Shown: positions 18,619-28,800 of the stretch, one piece after another
Numbering within the stretch: the stretch's first letter is position 1
Layout: each line of letters opens with the position of its first letter
NCBI GenBank assembly: GCA_944349415.1
Contig: CALVMX010000007.1
Location: 1 to 46,556, forward strand
DNA: 46,556 nucleotides
Origin: an uncultured Clostridia bacterium
GTDB taxonomy: Bacteria; Bacillota; Clostridia; Christensenellales; UBA1242
Direction: 5' to 3'
Made by a program: the position numbers and the translations under genes
Notes under the pieces: generated by a model
What the model saw: only the letters and a program-made list of their open reading frames with translations
What the model was told of the DNA's origin: nothing
Databases searched by the model: none

Positions 18619-19014
18619 ATGGCAAACACAAATAAGAAAACTAAAACAAGAAAAAGAGTTAATCAAAAAATTGAAAAAGGTCAAGTTCACATCACAACCT
18701 CTTTCAATAATACTATTGTTTCATTCACTGACATCGCAGGGAATGTAATTTCTCAATGCTCTTCTGGCAGACTTGGACTTAAAGGTTCCAAGAAAAGCAC
18801 TCCTTTCGCTGCACAAACATGCGTAGAAAGAGCTGCTGAAACTGCACTTAATATGGGAATGAAGAGTGTGGAAGTTTATGTTAAAGGACCGGGAACTGGC
18901 AGAGAAAGTGCTATACGTTCTCTTGGAACTCTCGGTTTTGATGTTACATTAATTAAGGACGTTTCGCCAATCGCTCATAACGGTTGCAGACCTCCTAAGA
19001 GAAGAAGAGTTTAA
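18619..19014 (+). CDS. rpsK: 30S ribosomal protein S11
   Basis: A 131-residue S11, on the 30S platform near the E site. Conserved blocks are [33 protein letters not shown] and the C-terminal [18 protein letters not shown]. In some Firmicutes the asparagine in AHNG becomes isoaspartate. AGAGG lies upstream. Confidence 0.98.
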   Translation: MANTNKKTKTRKRVNQKIEKGQVHITTSFNNTIVSFTDIAGNVISQCSSGRLGLKGSKKSTPFAAQTCVERAAETALNMGMKSVEVYVKGPGTGRESAIRSLGTLGFDVTLIKDVSPIAHNGCRPPKRRRV

Positions 19015-19029
19015 AAGGAGGAAAGGATA

Positions 19030-19650
19030 ATGGCAAGGAAAATCGAACCAGACTGCCGTCAATGTAGAAGAGAAGGACGTAAACTCTTCCTTAAAGGCGA
19101 AAGATGTACAACTAAAAAATGTGCTATGGAAAGAAGACCAGTTATTCCTGGACAACATGGTGCATCAAGAAAAAGAGTTACTGAATACGGACTTCAACTT
19201 CGTGAAAAACAAAAAGTTAAAAGAATGTATGGCATTTTAGAGAAACAATTTAGAAAGTATTATGATGAAGCTGTTCGTCAAAAGGGCGTTACTGGTGAAA
19301 ATATGCTTTCTTTAATTGAAAGAAGACTTGACAATGTTATTTATAGAATGGGTATCGGAGCTTCTAGAGCTGAATGTCGTCAAATCGTAAATCACGGTCA
19401 AATCACTGTTAACGGCAAGACTGTTAGTATCGCATCTTATATAGTTAAAGTTGGTGACGTTATTTCTATTAAGGAAAATAAACGTGACCTTGAAATGTTC
19501 AAACAACTGAAAGGTATGAAAATTGTTATGCCTAAATGGCTTGAGTTTGACACTGAAACTTTAACGGGAAAGATTTTAGCAAATCCTGAAAGAGCTGATA
19601 TTGACACCGATATTAAAGAACAACTTATCGTTGAATTCTATTCTAGATAA
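19030..19650 (+). CDS. rpsD: 30S ribosomal protein S4
   Basis: A 206-residue S4, a 16S rRNA assembly nucleator. In several species it is also a translational repressor of the alpha operon. The N-terminus holds a zinc site of the C+ type (CRQCRREG, then GERCTTKKC). An S4 RNA-binding domain begins around LSLIERRLDNVIYRMG, residue 95. No alpha-operon pseudoknot was sought in detail. AAAAGGAGG precedes the ATG. Confidence 0.98.
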   Translation: MARKIEPDCRQCRREGRKLFLKGERCTTKKCAMERRPVIPGQHGASRKRVTEYGLQLREKQKVKRMYGILEKQFRKYYDEAVRQKGVTGENMLSLIERRLDNVIYRMGIGASRAECRQIVNHGQITVNGKTVSIASYIVKVGDVISIKENKRDLEMFKQLKGMKIVMPKWLEFDTETLTGKILANPERADIDTDIKEQLIVEFYSR

Positions 19651-19670
19651 TTTTGAGGAGGAATTTTATT

Positions 19671-20624
19671 ATGATGGAAATGGAAAAACCAAGAATCACT
19701 TGTGAAGAAACTGACGGCGGAAATTTTGCTAGATTTGTTGTCGAACCACTTGAAAAAGGATATGGTATCACACTTGGAAACTGTATGAGAAGAACACTAC
19801 TGAGTTCTCTTCCAGGTTCTGCTCCTATCGCTTTTCGTATTGCTGGCGTAGCTCACGAATTTTCAACAATTAGAGGAGTGTCAGAGGATGTTGTGGACAT
19901 TGTGCTTAACCTCAAAAGCCTTGCTGTTAAATGCACAAATCAAGACAAAAACTTTATTACCTATCTTCGTTTAAGAAAGAACACTCCAGGTGAGGTTACT
20001 GCAAAAGATTTCGAATTTAATGATGAATGTGAAATCTTAAATCCAGACCTTCACATCTGCACAATGGATGAAGGTGCTGTTTTAGACCTTGACCTTATGA
20101 TAGGGAATGGTCGTGGATATGTTTCTGCAGACGACAACAAAGAAAAATATGATAACATTGATTTTATTGCAATGGATAGCATTTTTTCACCAGTAAAAAG
20201 AGTTAATTTCAATGTTGAGCCAACTCGTGTTGGAAACAGTATTGACTATGACAAACTTGTTTTGGAAGTTACCACAAATGGAACAACCACAGCAAGAGAA
20301 ATTGTAAGTTTGGCTGGAAAAATTGTTAACGAACACGTAAATCTCTTTATTGAACTTTGTGCTCAAATGAGTGAAATGAACATTTTGGTTTCAAAAGAAG
20401 AAGACAAACAAGTGAAACTTATGGAACTTCCTATTGAAGAAATGGATCTCTCTGTTAGATCTTATAACTGCTTGAAGAGAGCAGGTATTAACGTCATCGC
20501 AGACCTTCTCAAAAAGTCTAAGAGTGATATGTTTAAAGTTCGTAACTTAGGTGCTAAGAGTGTGGAAGAAGTTATCAACAAACTTGAAAGCTACGGACTT
20601 AGTCTTCGCAAGGACGAAGAATAA
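19671..20624 (+). CDS. rpoA: RNA polymerase alpha subunit
   Basis: A 317-residue alpha. The N-terminal domain (residues 1-230) dimerises and scaffolds beta and beta-prime; GYGITLGNCMRRTLLSSLPG is the assembly motif. The C-terminal domain (about 250-317), with LPIEEMDLSVRSYNCLKRAG, binds UP elements and activators. I chose the ATG 9 nt after GAGGAGG. An in-frame TTG at 19653 lies before that ribosome-binding site and is unlikely. An ATG one codon later is also possible. Confidence 0.97.
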   Translation: MMEMEKPRITCEETDGGNFARFVVEPLEKGYGITLGNCMRRTLLSSLPGSAPIAFRIAGVAHEFSTIRGVSEDVVDIVLNLKSLAVKCTNQDKNFITYLRLRKNTPGEVTAKDFEFNDECEILNPDLHICTMDEGAVLDLDLMIGNGRGYVSADDNKEKYDNIDFIAMDSIFSPVKRVNFNVEPTRVGNSIDYDKLVLEVTTNGTTTAREIVSLAGKIVNEHVNLFIELCAQMSEMNILVSKEEDKQVKLMELPIEEMDLSVRSYNCLKRAGINVIADLLKKSKSDMFKVRNLGAKSVEEVINKLESYGLSLRKDEE

Positions 20625-20644
20625 TTTATAAAAGGAGAAAGAAA

Positions 20645-21154
20645 ATGGCTAACGATAAATTAGGCAGACCTTCAAAAGAAAGAAAGGCTCTTCTTCGTGG
20701 ACAAGTTTCCACTCTTCTTTGGAATGGCAAAATTGAGACAACTTTAGCTAAAGCAAAATCTACTGCAAGAATTGCTGAAAAAATTATCACTCTTGCAATT
20801 AATTCCTATGAAGACACTTTAAAAGTGGTAAAAGAAGTCAAAGGTGCCGATGGAAAGAAAGTAAAACAAGAAGTTCTTAATGATGGACCAAAGAAACTTG
20901 CTGCTAGAAGAAAGATTATGAGCTATGTTTATGACCTTCAAGAACAAAGAAAAGAGAAAGAATCTAAAGAGACTTTCAAGGCTCGTATTGAAGGAATTAA
21001 TCACCCTGTCATTGAAAAAATCTTCAATGTTTATGCTCCAAAATATGCCACACGTGCAAAAGAAAAAGGTGTTGGCGGTGGTTACACAAGAATAACCAAA
21101 CTTGGTGCTCGTCGTGGTGATGCAACTGAGATGGCAATTGTTGAACTTGTTTAA
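20645..21154 (+). CDS. rplQ: 50S ribosomal protein L17
   Basis: A 169-residue L17, the last gene of the cluster, located at the tunnel-exit side of the 50S subunit. KLGRPSKERKALLRGQVSTL and the C-terminal GGGYTRITKLGARRGDATEMA are diagnostic. The middle carries a charged insertion (about residues 55-120), making it longer than the 112-127 residues of many homologues; extended forms are known in Clostridia. A terminator follows. Confidence 0.97.
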   Translation: MANDKLGRPSKERKALLRGQVSTLLWNGKIETTLAKAKSTARIAEKIITLAINSYEDTLKVVKEVKGADGKKVKQEVLNDGPKKLAARRKIMSYVYDLQEQRKEKESKETFKARIEGINHPVIEKIFNVYAPKYATRAKEKGVGGGYTRITKLGARRGDATEMAIVELV

Positions 21155-21202
21155 TTGATAATATTGTATTTTCAAAAATCTTATTTAACCTTAAATATAT
21201 TT

Positions 21203-21236
21203 AAAAAATCCCTATGTTTTCATAGGATTTTTTTAT
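21203..21236 (+). terminator. Terminator of the S10-spc-alpha operon
   Basis: AAAATCCCTATG pairs with CATAGGATTTT with one bulged C and a TTTT loop, followed by a T-run. It is 48 nt after the rplQ stop. Confidence 0.85.
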
Positions 21237-21289
21237 TTTTGTGATAAATTTTCAATATTTTGAAAAAAACATATTAAATTTTAAACTTC

Positions 21290-21318
21290 TTGACACGGAA
21301 TTAGATATGTGGTATAAT
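21290..21318 (+). promoter_or_regulatory. Perfect-consensus sigma-A promoter of the lipoprotein gene
   Basis: TTGACA (21290-21295), 17 nt and TATAAT (21313-21318). The gene starts 28 nt downstream behind AAAAGGAGAA, so high constitutive expression is likely. Confidence 0.9.
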
Positions 21319-21346
21319 TTATATGAGAATAAAAAGGAGAAATATT

Positions 21347-22300
21347 ATGGTTAAAACAAGAAAAAAACTATTGGCAGTATTAGGAGTAATTTCACTCGTT
21401 TTGCTTTCGACCTTTTTGCTTGTTGGTTGCAATGAAGAACCTTCCACGCAAGAGCCAATATTGTCACTTAAAACATCATTTCAAACGGAATATGAAATTG
21501 GCGAAGAATTAAACATTTCAGGTGGACAACTTTTGTATACTGATGAAAATGGAAAGGAAACAACAGTTGATATTGAAATTTCTTTTGTAACTGGGTTTGA
21601 CTCTGCAACTGCAGGTGAAAAAAAGCTAACAATAAATTATTTAGACAAATCAATAGAAGTTGACTATGTTGTATATCCTGAATTCATGGAGATTAATACT
21701 TATTATCAAGCTGTATCACTTTTAGACAATTCTTATAACTATCTTAAATTAATTTCTGAAGAAACTTTTGAATTTACAAGTAATTATATTCCAACTTTTG
21801 AAAGTGGTACCAAAAGAGAATTTACAATAGTTTCTAAGATTATACAAGCTGGCAAATGGTTTGTAGTTGCAGAATCTGATAACTCAAAATTAGAAATTAC
21901 GATTAATTCTCCTTTAAGTTTAACTGCAAATATATATGCTGATGATGAAATTGTTGATACTTACACATTTACTAAGCTTTTAGTTCCTGAATTTGTAGAA
22001 GAAAATAGTTACTATGAAGCTAGATCATCTTTAGATGAATCTTACAATTATATAAGATTTATTTCAGAAGATACCATTGAATTTACAAGCAATTCAACTC
22101 CTGGTTTTGAAAACGGATACGTTATACAATTTTCAATTTATTCTAAAACAATTCAAGACGGCAAATGGTTTGTAGTTGCAGAAAGACAAGAGAATTTAAC
22201 TAGATTAGAATTAACCATAAATAATTCATCATCTTTTACTGCGGAATTGTATGCAAATAGTGAAATTATAGATACTTATAGGTTTACAAAAATGGCTTAA
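21347..22300 (+). CDS. Lipoprotein with Ig-like domain and duplicated C-terminal domain
   Basis: A 317-residue secreted lipoprotein. Residues 1-27 are a signal peptide with three basic residues (K3, R5 and K6-K7 region) and the lipobox LLVGC, with C28 as the lipidated residue. Residues about 35-111 resemble a bacterial Ig-like (Big_3) domain, with YEIGEELNISGGQL and TAGEKKLTINY. Two copies of a domain of about 103 residues follow (112-214, 215-317), sharing LDESYNYIRFISEDT-like, DGKWFVVAE and DTYRFTK segments. An earlier start at 21323 is possible but lacks a ribosome-binding site. The function is unknown; it is a surface protein. Confidence 0.85.
   Translation: MVKTRKKLLAVLGVISLVLLSTFLLVGCNEEPSTQEPILSLKTSFQTEYEIGEELNISGGQLLYTDENGKETTVDIEISFVTGFDSATAGEKKLTINYLDKSIEVDYVVYPEFMEINTYYQAVSLLDNSYNYLKLISEETFEFTSNYIPTFESGTKREFTIVSKIIQAGKWFVVAESDNSKLEITINSPLSLTANIYADDEIVDTYTFTKLLVPEFVEENSYYEARSSLDESYNYIRFISEDTIEFTSNSTPGFENGYVIQFSIYSKTIQDGKWFVVAERQENLTRLELTINNSSSFTAELYANSEIIDTYRFTKMA
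21680..22297 (+). repeat. Tandem duplication of a 103-residue domain
   Basis: Two consecutive segments of 309 nt each (21680-21988 and 21989-22297) encode homologous domains. Shared landmarks are the pair YYQA/YYEA, SYNY, EFTSN, GKWFVVAE and DTYTFTK/DTYRFTK. DNA divergence is moderate, so the duplication is old. Confidence 0.8.
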
Positions 22301-22307
22301 TAAAAAT

Positions 22308-22338
22308 AAAAAGTTGCATCGAGAGTTGCAACTTTTTT
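22308..22338 (+). terminator. Terminator of the lipoprotein gene
   Basis: AAAAGTTGCA pairs with TTGCAACTTTT around a short loop and ends in a T-run, 8 nt after the stop codon. Confidence 0.85.
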
Positions 22339-22371
22339 ATCATAATACTATTTTAATACATAAAAATAAAT

Positions 22372-23217
22372 ATGTTTAATGGTTTAGAAGTTATTCAAAA
22401 GGCTGACTTGAAAAAATATTGCACCTTTAAAATAGGTGGCAGAGGAACGATTATTTTTCCAAAAAATGTTGTTGAATTAAAAAAACTTATAAGAGAATGT
22501 CAAAAATTAAATAAAAATTATTTTATTTTAGGGAATGGGAGCAATTTGCTCTTTCCTGATTATGATTGTGACCTTATTTTTGTGTCGCTAAAATATTTTA
22601 ATAAAATCAAAGAAGAAAAAAGAGGAAAAATCTTTGTTGAGGCTGGTGTCAATCTTTTTTCATTAAACGCATATTTAAAAAAACACAGCTTAGGCGGGCT
22701 TGAATGGTCGCTTGGCATTCCAGCAAGTGTTGGCGGTGCTGTTTTTATGAATGCGGGGGCTTTTAAGCATTCTATTTCTGAATTTATAGACGAAGTAAAG
22801 ATATTAAAAGATGGAAAAATTTGTTATCTGAATAAAAAAAATCTTAATTTTTCATATAGAAAATCAAATATAGATGGCATTATTTTAGGTGTTACAATGC
22901 ATTTTTCACAAAAGAATTCCATTGAAATTCAAAAGGAACAGTTTGATTTTTTAGAAAGAAGAAAGGCCACTCAACCTTATGATAAATTTTCAGCAGGTAG
23001 CATTTTTAAACGAGAAGCGAATATAATTCCAGCAAAAATAATTGATAGTTTAGGCTTAAAGGGCACGAAAATTGGCGATGCTGAAATTTCCACAAAACAT
23101 GCTGGGTTTATAGTCAATAATGGCAATGCAAAGGCTATTGATGTTCTTGCATTAATTGATTATATTGAGCTTAAAGCAGGTAGGAAATTTGATTTGGAAA
23201 TTATTATAATAAAATAA
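22372..23217 (+). CDS. murB: UDP-N-acetylenolpyruvoylglucosamine reductase
   Basis: A 281-residue FAD enzyme that reduces UDP-GlcNAc-enolpyruvate to UDP-MurNAc, an early peptidoglycan step. The FAD-binding motif is ILGNGSNLL (about residue 55). SLGIPASVGGAVFMNAGAF is the central signature. YRKSNI and the catalytic-serine motif SAGSIFKR follow, and AEISTKHAGFIVN is near the end. It is a type II MurB of typical Gram-positive length. There is no clear ribosome-binding site before the ATG. In Clostridia murB often precedes the whiA cluster, as here. Confidence 0.96.
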   Translation: MFNGLEVIQKADLKKYCTFKIGGRGTIIFPKNVVELKKLIRECQKLNKNYFILGNGSNLLFPDYDCDLIFVSLKYFNKIKEEKRGKIFVEAGVNLFSLNAYLKKHSLGGLEWSLGIPASVGGAVFMNAGAFKHSISEFIDEVKILKDGKICYLNKKNLNFSYRKSNIDGIILGVTMHFSQKNSIEIQKEQFDFLERRKATQPYDKFSAGSIFKREANIIPAKIIDSLGLKGTKIGDAEISTKHAGFIVNNGNAKAIDVLALIDYIELKAGRKFDLEIIIIK

Positions 23218-23281
23218 TTCGTTAACCGATTTTAGTTTTACTTTTTTCCTGTAAAATGTTATACTTTTTATAGGAGTAAAA

Positions 23282-23725
23282 ATGAAAGCAGTTGTACAAG
23301 TGGTAAATAATGCCAATTTAAAAGTTAATGGTAAAATGATTTCACAAATTGGAAAAGGGTTTGTGGTCTATTTTTGTGTCGAGAAGGGAGATAAAGAGGA
23401 ACTGTTAGATTATTTTGCCAAAAAAATATCTAACTTGAGAGTTTTTGTAGACGAAAACGATAAAATGAATTTATCAGTTAAAGATGTTGGAGGCGAAATT
23501 TTGCTTGTGTCACAATTTACTCTTGCTGGAGACTGCGAGCATGGAAATCGTCCATCTTTTACTATGGCGGAACTTCCAGATAGAGCGAATTCATTTTATG
23601 AAAAATTATGCGAAAAAATTGAAGTAGATTATAGCATCAAAGTAAGCCGAGGAGTTTTTGGAGCTGATATGAAAATAACACAGGAAAATTCTGGACCTGT
23701 TACTATAATAATAAATAAAAAATAA
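23282..23725 (+). CDS. dtd: D-aminoacyl-tRNA deacylase
   Basis: A 147-residue DTD enzyme that clears D-amino acids from mischarged tRNA. The catalytic motif SQFTLAGD (usually SQFTLYAD) and the C-terminal cross-subunit motif NSGPVT are present, along with VSRGVFGADMKI. AGGAG lies upstream. It sits between murB and a PHP gene, not with relA/spoT as in many Firmicutes. Confidence 0.95.
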   Translation: MKAVVQVVNNANLKVNGKMISQIGKGFVVYFCVEKGDKEELLDYFAKKISNLRVFVDENDKMNLSVKDVGGEILLVSQFTLAGDCEHGNRPSFTMAELPDRANSFYEKLCEKIEVDYSIKVSRGVFGADMKITQENSGPVTIIINKK

Positions 23726-23979
23726 AAATAGAATAAATAAAAAATATTAAAAATTACAAAATTTATTTATTTTTTTGCCTTTAATTTAAGTATTTTTAGC
23801 ATTTTTTTAATTTTAAAAATATTTTTAGTTTAATTTTCAATTTATTAATTATATTAGTCTATTTTAACTCGTATAATTAATAAGTTGTGGGCTTAAAAAC
23901 TTATATAATAATTTAAAATGCAATTACAGATTACTTGTTTTTTTCGTTTAATAGTGTTAAAATAAAGCAAGGAGTTTAT

Positions 23980-24744
23980 ATGTTATTATACGGTGATTTT
24001 CACACTCATTCTATATATTCGCGTCATAATCACGGGAAGGGAACGGTCTTAGAAAATGCTTCTGTTGCTGCTGATAAGGGGTTAAAGCAAATTGCTATAA
24101 CTGACCATGGTTTTAACCATAAAGCATACGGAATTAGACGAAAAGATATACCTCTTCTTCAAGAAGATATTTTAAACGCTCGAGAAGTTACTGGAGTGGA
24201 TATTTTGCTGGGAGTGGAAGCTAATTTAATTTCTTTAAATGGGGATGTGGATGTTAAAGAAGAGGACTATGAATTTTTAGATATTTTTCTTATGGGCTAT
24301 CATAGGTTTATAACCACTTCCACATTTAAGGATAAAGTTTTAATTAACTGGGCGACAGACTGGGCAAAAATTTTTCATCCATCACAAGAACAAATCAACA
24401 GAAATACTACCGCTTTTTTGAAAGCTCTAGATAAATATCCTATTGATATTATAACGCATCTAAATTATGGCTTTCAAACGGACACTCTTGCAGTTGCCAA
24501 AATGTGCAAGCAAAAAGGGGTTTATGTTGAACTTAATGGAAAACGCATCAATTTCACTGATGAAGAAGTTTTGACTATGGCAAGCGAAGGGGTTAAATTT
24601 ATTGTAAACTCTGATGCTCACTCGCCGGATAGAGTTGGCGAGGTAAACAATGGCTTGAATCTAATTTATCGGCTTAATATTCCACTTTCACAAGTAGCAA
24701 ATGTGGACAAGTTACCAAAATTCAACAAAAAGCGTGGATTTTAG
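23980..24744 (+). CDS. PHP-domain phosphoesterase
   Basis: A 254-residue protein of the PHP family, probably a YcdX-like metal-dependent phosphatase. The metal motifs are GDFHTHSIYSRH, ITDHGFNH, GVEANLI, MGYHRF and the C-terminal VNSDAHSPDR. I chose the ATG after AAGGAG; an upstream in-frame extension to 23935 has no site. The substrate is unknown. Genes of this type commonly lie between murB and rapZ-yvcK-whiA in Clostridia, and here it occupies that place. Confidence 0.88.
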   Translation: MLLYGDFHTHSIYSRHNHGKGTVLENASVAADKGLKQIAITDHGFNHKAYGIRRKDIPLLQEDILNAREVTGVDILLGVEANLISLNGDVDVKEEDYEFLDIFLMGYHRFITTSTFKDKVLINWATDWAKIFHPSQEQINRNTTAFLKALDKYPIDIITHLNYGFQTDTLAVAKMCKQKGVYVELNGKRINFTDEEVLTMASEGVKFIVNSDAHSPDRVGEVNNGLNLIYRLNIPLSQVANVDKLPKFNKKRGF

Positions 24745-24835
24745 GTGTCGTTGACAGCATTCTTGCAAGTATGATTTTTTAATTTATATATAAATTTAAA
24801 CTGTTGTCAAATTTTTATTTTCGAATTTTTAGATT

Positions 24836-24863
24836 TTAACAAATCCAATTTGAATTTTATATA
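24836..24863 (+). promoter_or_regulatory. Sigma-A promoter of the whiA-dnaE-pfk operon
   Basis: TTAACA (24836-24841), 16 nt and TATAAT (24858-24863), 53 nt before the whiA start. The three downstream genes overlap, so one transcript is likely. Confidence 0.7.
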
Positions 24864-24916
24864 ATACTTGAAAGATAAAGAAATACAGTAAAAAATTAAA
24901 CTTAAGGAGTGAGAAA

Positions 24917-25879
24917 TTGAGCTTTTCAAGACAGTCCAAAATTGAAATTTTAAAAACGCCAATGGAAGATGATACTTCTTCTATTGCTTTTTTGTCTGGG
25001 CTTTTCCACTCCTGTGGTGAAATAGGAAAAAATGGTAACAAGTTTTTTGTCTCCATTGTTTCTGACATACAAGAACTTTTTCCTTATGTTAAAAACATTA
25101 TTAAAAAGCTTTATGGCAACAATGTGGAAGAAGAAATAAGCGAAAATTATTTAATCAACAAAAACACTTTCTATGAAATGCGCTTTGATGTGGAAACTTT
25201 TCAAGAACTTCTTTTAGACGTTGGTGTTATTGATTTTTCAAATGGCATTTCCTTTGTGTTTGAACTCAACAAAAGTTTGCTCTCCGAAGATGTTCCATGT
25301 CGTGCTTTTATTAAAGGTATATATATTGGATGTTCAACTTCGAGTATAAAATTTTCTGAAGGCGCGTTGAAAACGGAGTCGACTGGTTATCATCTAGAGT
25401 TTGTTTCTAAAAATCATGAGTTTTTATTAGAATTTTCTTCTATTCTTGCAAATTATAACATTATAGGCAAAATATTTGAGAGAAAAGGCGATTTTGTTTA
25501 TTATTTAAAAGATGTCAATGCCATAACTGACCTACTTGCTCTCATTGGTGCAAACGAAAGTGTTTTGGCACTTTCTAATGAACTTGTAACAAGAGAATTA
25601 AGAAATAAAGTGAACAGACAAGTGAACTGTATTAATGCAAACATCAACAAAACGGTGGAAGCGAGTATGAAACAGGTTGAGGCAATAAATACTATTATAT
25701 CAACAATAGGTCTTGAGAGTTTAACAGAAGATTTAAAAGAAGTTGCCCTTCTTCGTCTTGCAAACCAAGAGGAAAGTTTGGACGAACTTGTTAAACTTTC
25801 TACTATCAAACTTACAAAATCAGGGCTAAATCACAGATTTAGGAAATTACTTAAAATTGCAAAGGAGTTAGAAGAATGA
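24917..25879 (+). CDS. whiA: WhiA, DNA-binding cell-division and sporulation regulator
   Basis: A 320-residue WhiA. The N-terminal two thirds is a degenerate LAGLIDADG homing-endonuclease fold (segments SGLFHSCGEIGK and AFIKGIYIGCSTSS). The C-terminal third is a helix-turn-helix (SLDELVKLSTIKLTKSGLNHRFRKL). It is linked to sporulation in Streptomyces and to division in Bacillus. The start is TTG behind AAGGAGTGAG. Its usual neighbours rapZ and yvcK are missing. It overlaps dnaE by ATGA. Confidence 0.96.
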   Translation: MSFSRQSKIEILKTPMEDDTSSIAFLSGLFHSCGEIGKNGNKFFVSIVSDIQELFPYVKNIIKKLYGNNVEEEISENYLINKNTFYEMRFDVETFQELLLDVGVIDFSNGISFVFELNKSLLSEDVPCRAFIKGIYIGCSTSSIKFSEGALKTESTGYHLEFVSKNHEFLLEFSSILANYNIIGKIFERKGDFVYYLKDVNAITDLLALIGANESVLALSNELVTRELRNKVNRQVNCINANINKTVEASMKQVEAINTIISTIGLESLTEDLKEVALLRLANQEESLDELVKLSTIKLTKSGLNHRFRKLLKIAKELEE

Positions 25880-28800
25880 AAGATTTTGTCCACTTACACT
25901 TACACACGGAGTTTTCGCTTTTGGACGGCGTTGCGAGAATTAATAAAGTTGTGGAACTGACAAAGGAGCGAGGGTATTCCGCTTGTGCTATAACAGACCA
26001 CGGCAATATGTTTGGCACTTTACAATTTTTTGAAGCATGTGTTAAAGCGGGAATAAAGCCGATAATTGGATGCGAATTTTATATTTGTGATGATTTACAT
26101 AGAAAAACTGGAAAAGACGATATTGGTCATATAATTTTGCTTGCAAAAAATAATGACGGACTACATAATCTTTACAAACTTAATGGTATTGCCTATGTTG
26201 ATGGCTTTTACTATAAACCTAGAATAGACTATAAAACTTTGGCAGAACATAGCGAAGGTGTGATTTGCCTTTCCGCTTGTCTTGCAGGGCATATTCCATC
26301 ACTAATTTTGCAACGACGTTTTAGCGAGGCAGAAGAGCTCGCTCTGAAACTTAAAAATATGTTTGCAGAGGGCGATTTCTATCTCGAACTTCAAGATCAC
26401 GATTTAGAAGAACAAAAAGTGGTCAATTCCTATCTTTACGAACTTGCAAAGAAAATCAATGTTAAACTTGTAGCCACAAATGATGTGCATTATATAAATA
26501 AAGAAGATGCCGAAATGCAAGACGTTTTAATGTGCGTGCAAATGGGAAAATATCTTGAGGATGAGGATAGACTTCGCTTTCAAACTCAAGAATTCTATCT
26601 AAAAACACGCGAGGAAATGGAAGAGAGATTTCCTAGTGAAGTTTTGGATACAACTGTGGAAATCGCCAACAAGTGTGACGTAGTAATTAAAACCAAATCA
26701 CTTGGCGAGTCTGATGGGATTGATGAAAAATACAAACTTCCAAGTAACAAAAACTACATTCCAGTTTACAAGCCTTCAACTGGAGAAACAGCCTATGATT
26801 TCTTACGTCGAATCTCTTATGAGGGTTTATATAAAAACTACAAAGAGGTCACACAAGACCTTATAGATCGTCTTGAAATGGAACTCTCGGTCATTAAAGA
26901 GCAAGGCTTTGTGGAATACTTCCTCATCGTTTGGGATTACATAAATTGGTCACGTGAACATGATATTCCGGTTGGTCCAGGTCGTGGAAGCGGAGCTGGA
27001 AGTTTGGTGGCTTACTGCTCTGGTATCACTCGTGTGGACCCTATTAAATATAATTTGTTCTTTGAACGTTTCATCAATAAAGAACGTGTGTCTATGCCCG
27101 ATTTCGACGTCGATTTTTGCACGGATAGACGTGGAGAAAGTATTGAGTATACCCGACAACGTTACGGAGCGGATCATGTGGCTTTAATTGTCACTTTTGG
27201 ACGTATGCAAGCGAAGAACGCCATTCGCGATGTGGCGAGAGTGCTTCGAACGCCATATCCAGAAGTGGATAAAATTACAAAATTAATTCCAGCAAAGCTT
27301 CCAGACGGGATCAAGAAACCTCCTGTTTTGAAATATTATTTTGGAACAACTGGTAAGCCAGAAAATGATAAATATATCATTCCAGAACTTAAAGAAATGT
27401 ATGATAACGACCCTAGTGTCAAGAGAATTGCTGACATGGCAATTAAACTTGAAGGAGTGCCTCGCAACACCTCTACTCATGCTGCTGGTGTTTTGATTTC
27501 TCCAGAGCCAGTTTCCAACTTCGTTCCTCTTGCAAGAAACGGCGACGATATTGTCACTCAATATGATATGATAGAACTCGAGCATTTGGGACTTCTTAAA
27601 ATGGACTTTTTGGGACTCATCACTCTTACCGATATTAAAAAGGCTTGTGACTATGTTTATGAAAACCATGGTGTAAAAATTGATTTTTATAATATGGAGT
27701 ATGATGATCCAAAAGTTTTTGAACTTATATCTTCTGGGCAAACTGACGCAGTTTTCCAACTTGAAAGTGCTGGAATGAAAAAGTTTATGAAGGATTTGAA
27801 ACCAACTTGCATGGATGACGTTATCGCTGGAATTTCACTTTATCGACCAGGTCCTATGGATTTCATTCCTAAATTTGTTAAAAATAAGCAAGATCCTGAG
27901 CATATTGAATACGAAGATCCTTGTTTAGAGGATATTTTGGATGTAACTTATGGCTGTATAGTTTATCAAGAGCAAGTTATGAAAATCTTTCAAGTTATGG
28001 CAGGTTACAGCCTTGGACAAGCTGACAATATTCGTCGTATTATGGGCAAAAAACAGGTCGACAAAATTGACAAAGAAAGAGTAAAATTTGTCAATGGTTG
28101 GGAGGATCCAGAAGGTAAGAAATCTATTCCTGGTGCTATAAAACTTGGCCACAAAAAAGAGGTTGCCGAAAAAATATTTGATGAAATGAAAGAATTTGCT
28201 AAATATGCTTTTAATAAATCACATGCAGCTGCATATACATATCTTTCTTATCAAACTGCTTACTTAAAATGTTATTACGAAGTGGAATTTTTAACTGCAG
28301 TTTTAAACAATAGAATCACAAAAGCGGACAGCTTGACAAAATATGTCAACTTTGCCAAAAGTGAAGGAATACCAGTTCTTCCTCCTGATGTTAATAAGAG
28401 TGGAACCTATTTTAAAGTGGAAGGCAAAGGTATCCGCTTTGGACTTGGTGGTTTGAAACACGTTGGAACGGCAATTATTGAACAAATGGAAAAAGAGCGT
28501 GAAGCCAATGGTGATTTTAGAAGTTTGGAAGATTTTATTGACAGAATGAGTGAATATCCTATAAATAAAAAGATGGTGGAATGTCTTATTTTAAGTGGTG
28601 CCTTTGATGCCTTCGGCAAAACGCGTTCATCTTGTATGGCAATTTATGAAAAGCTTATGCAAAGAGCTCACAAAGATAAGAAGAATAGACAACTAGGTCA
28701 AATTTCCTTCTTTGCTACAAATGATATTGTGGACACTGTTGAATATCCGGATATAAAGGAATTCACTAAAAAGGCTATGCTAAGGTATGAAAGAGAGATT

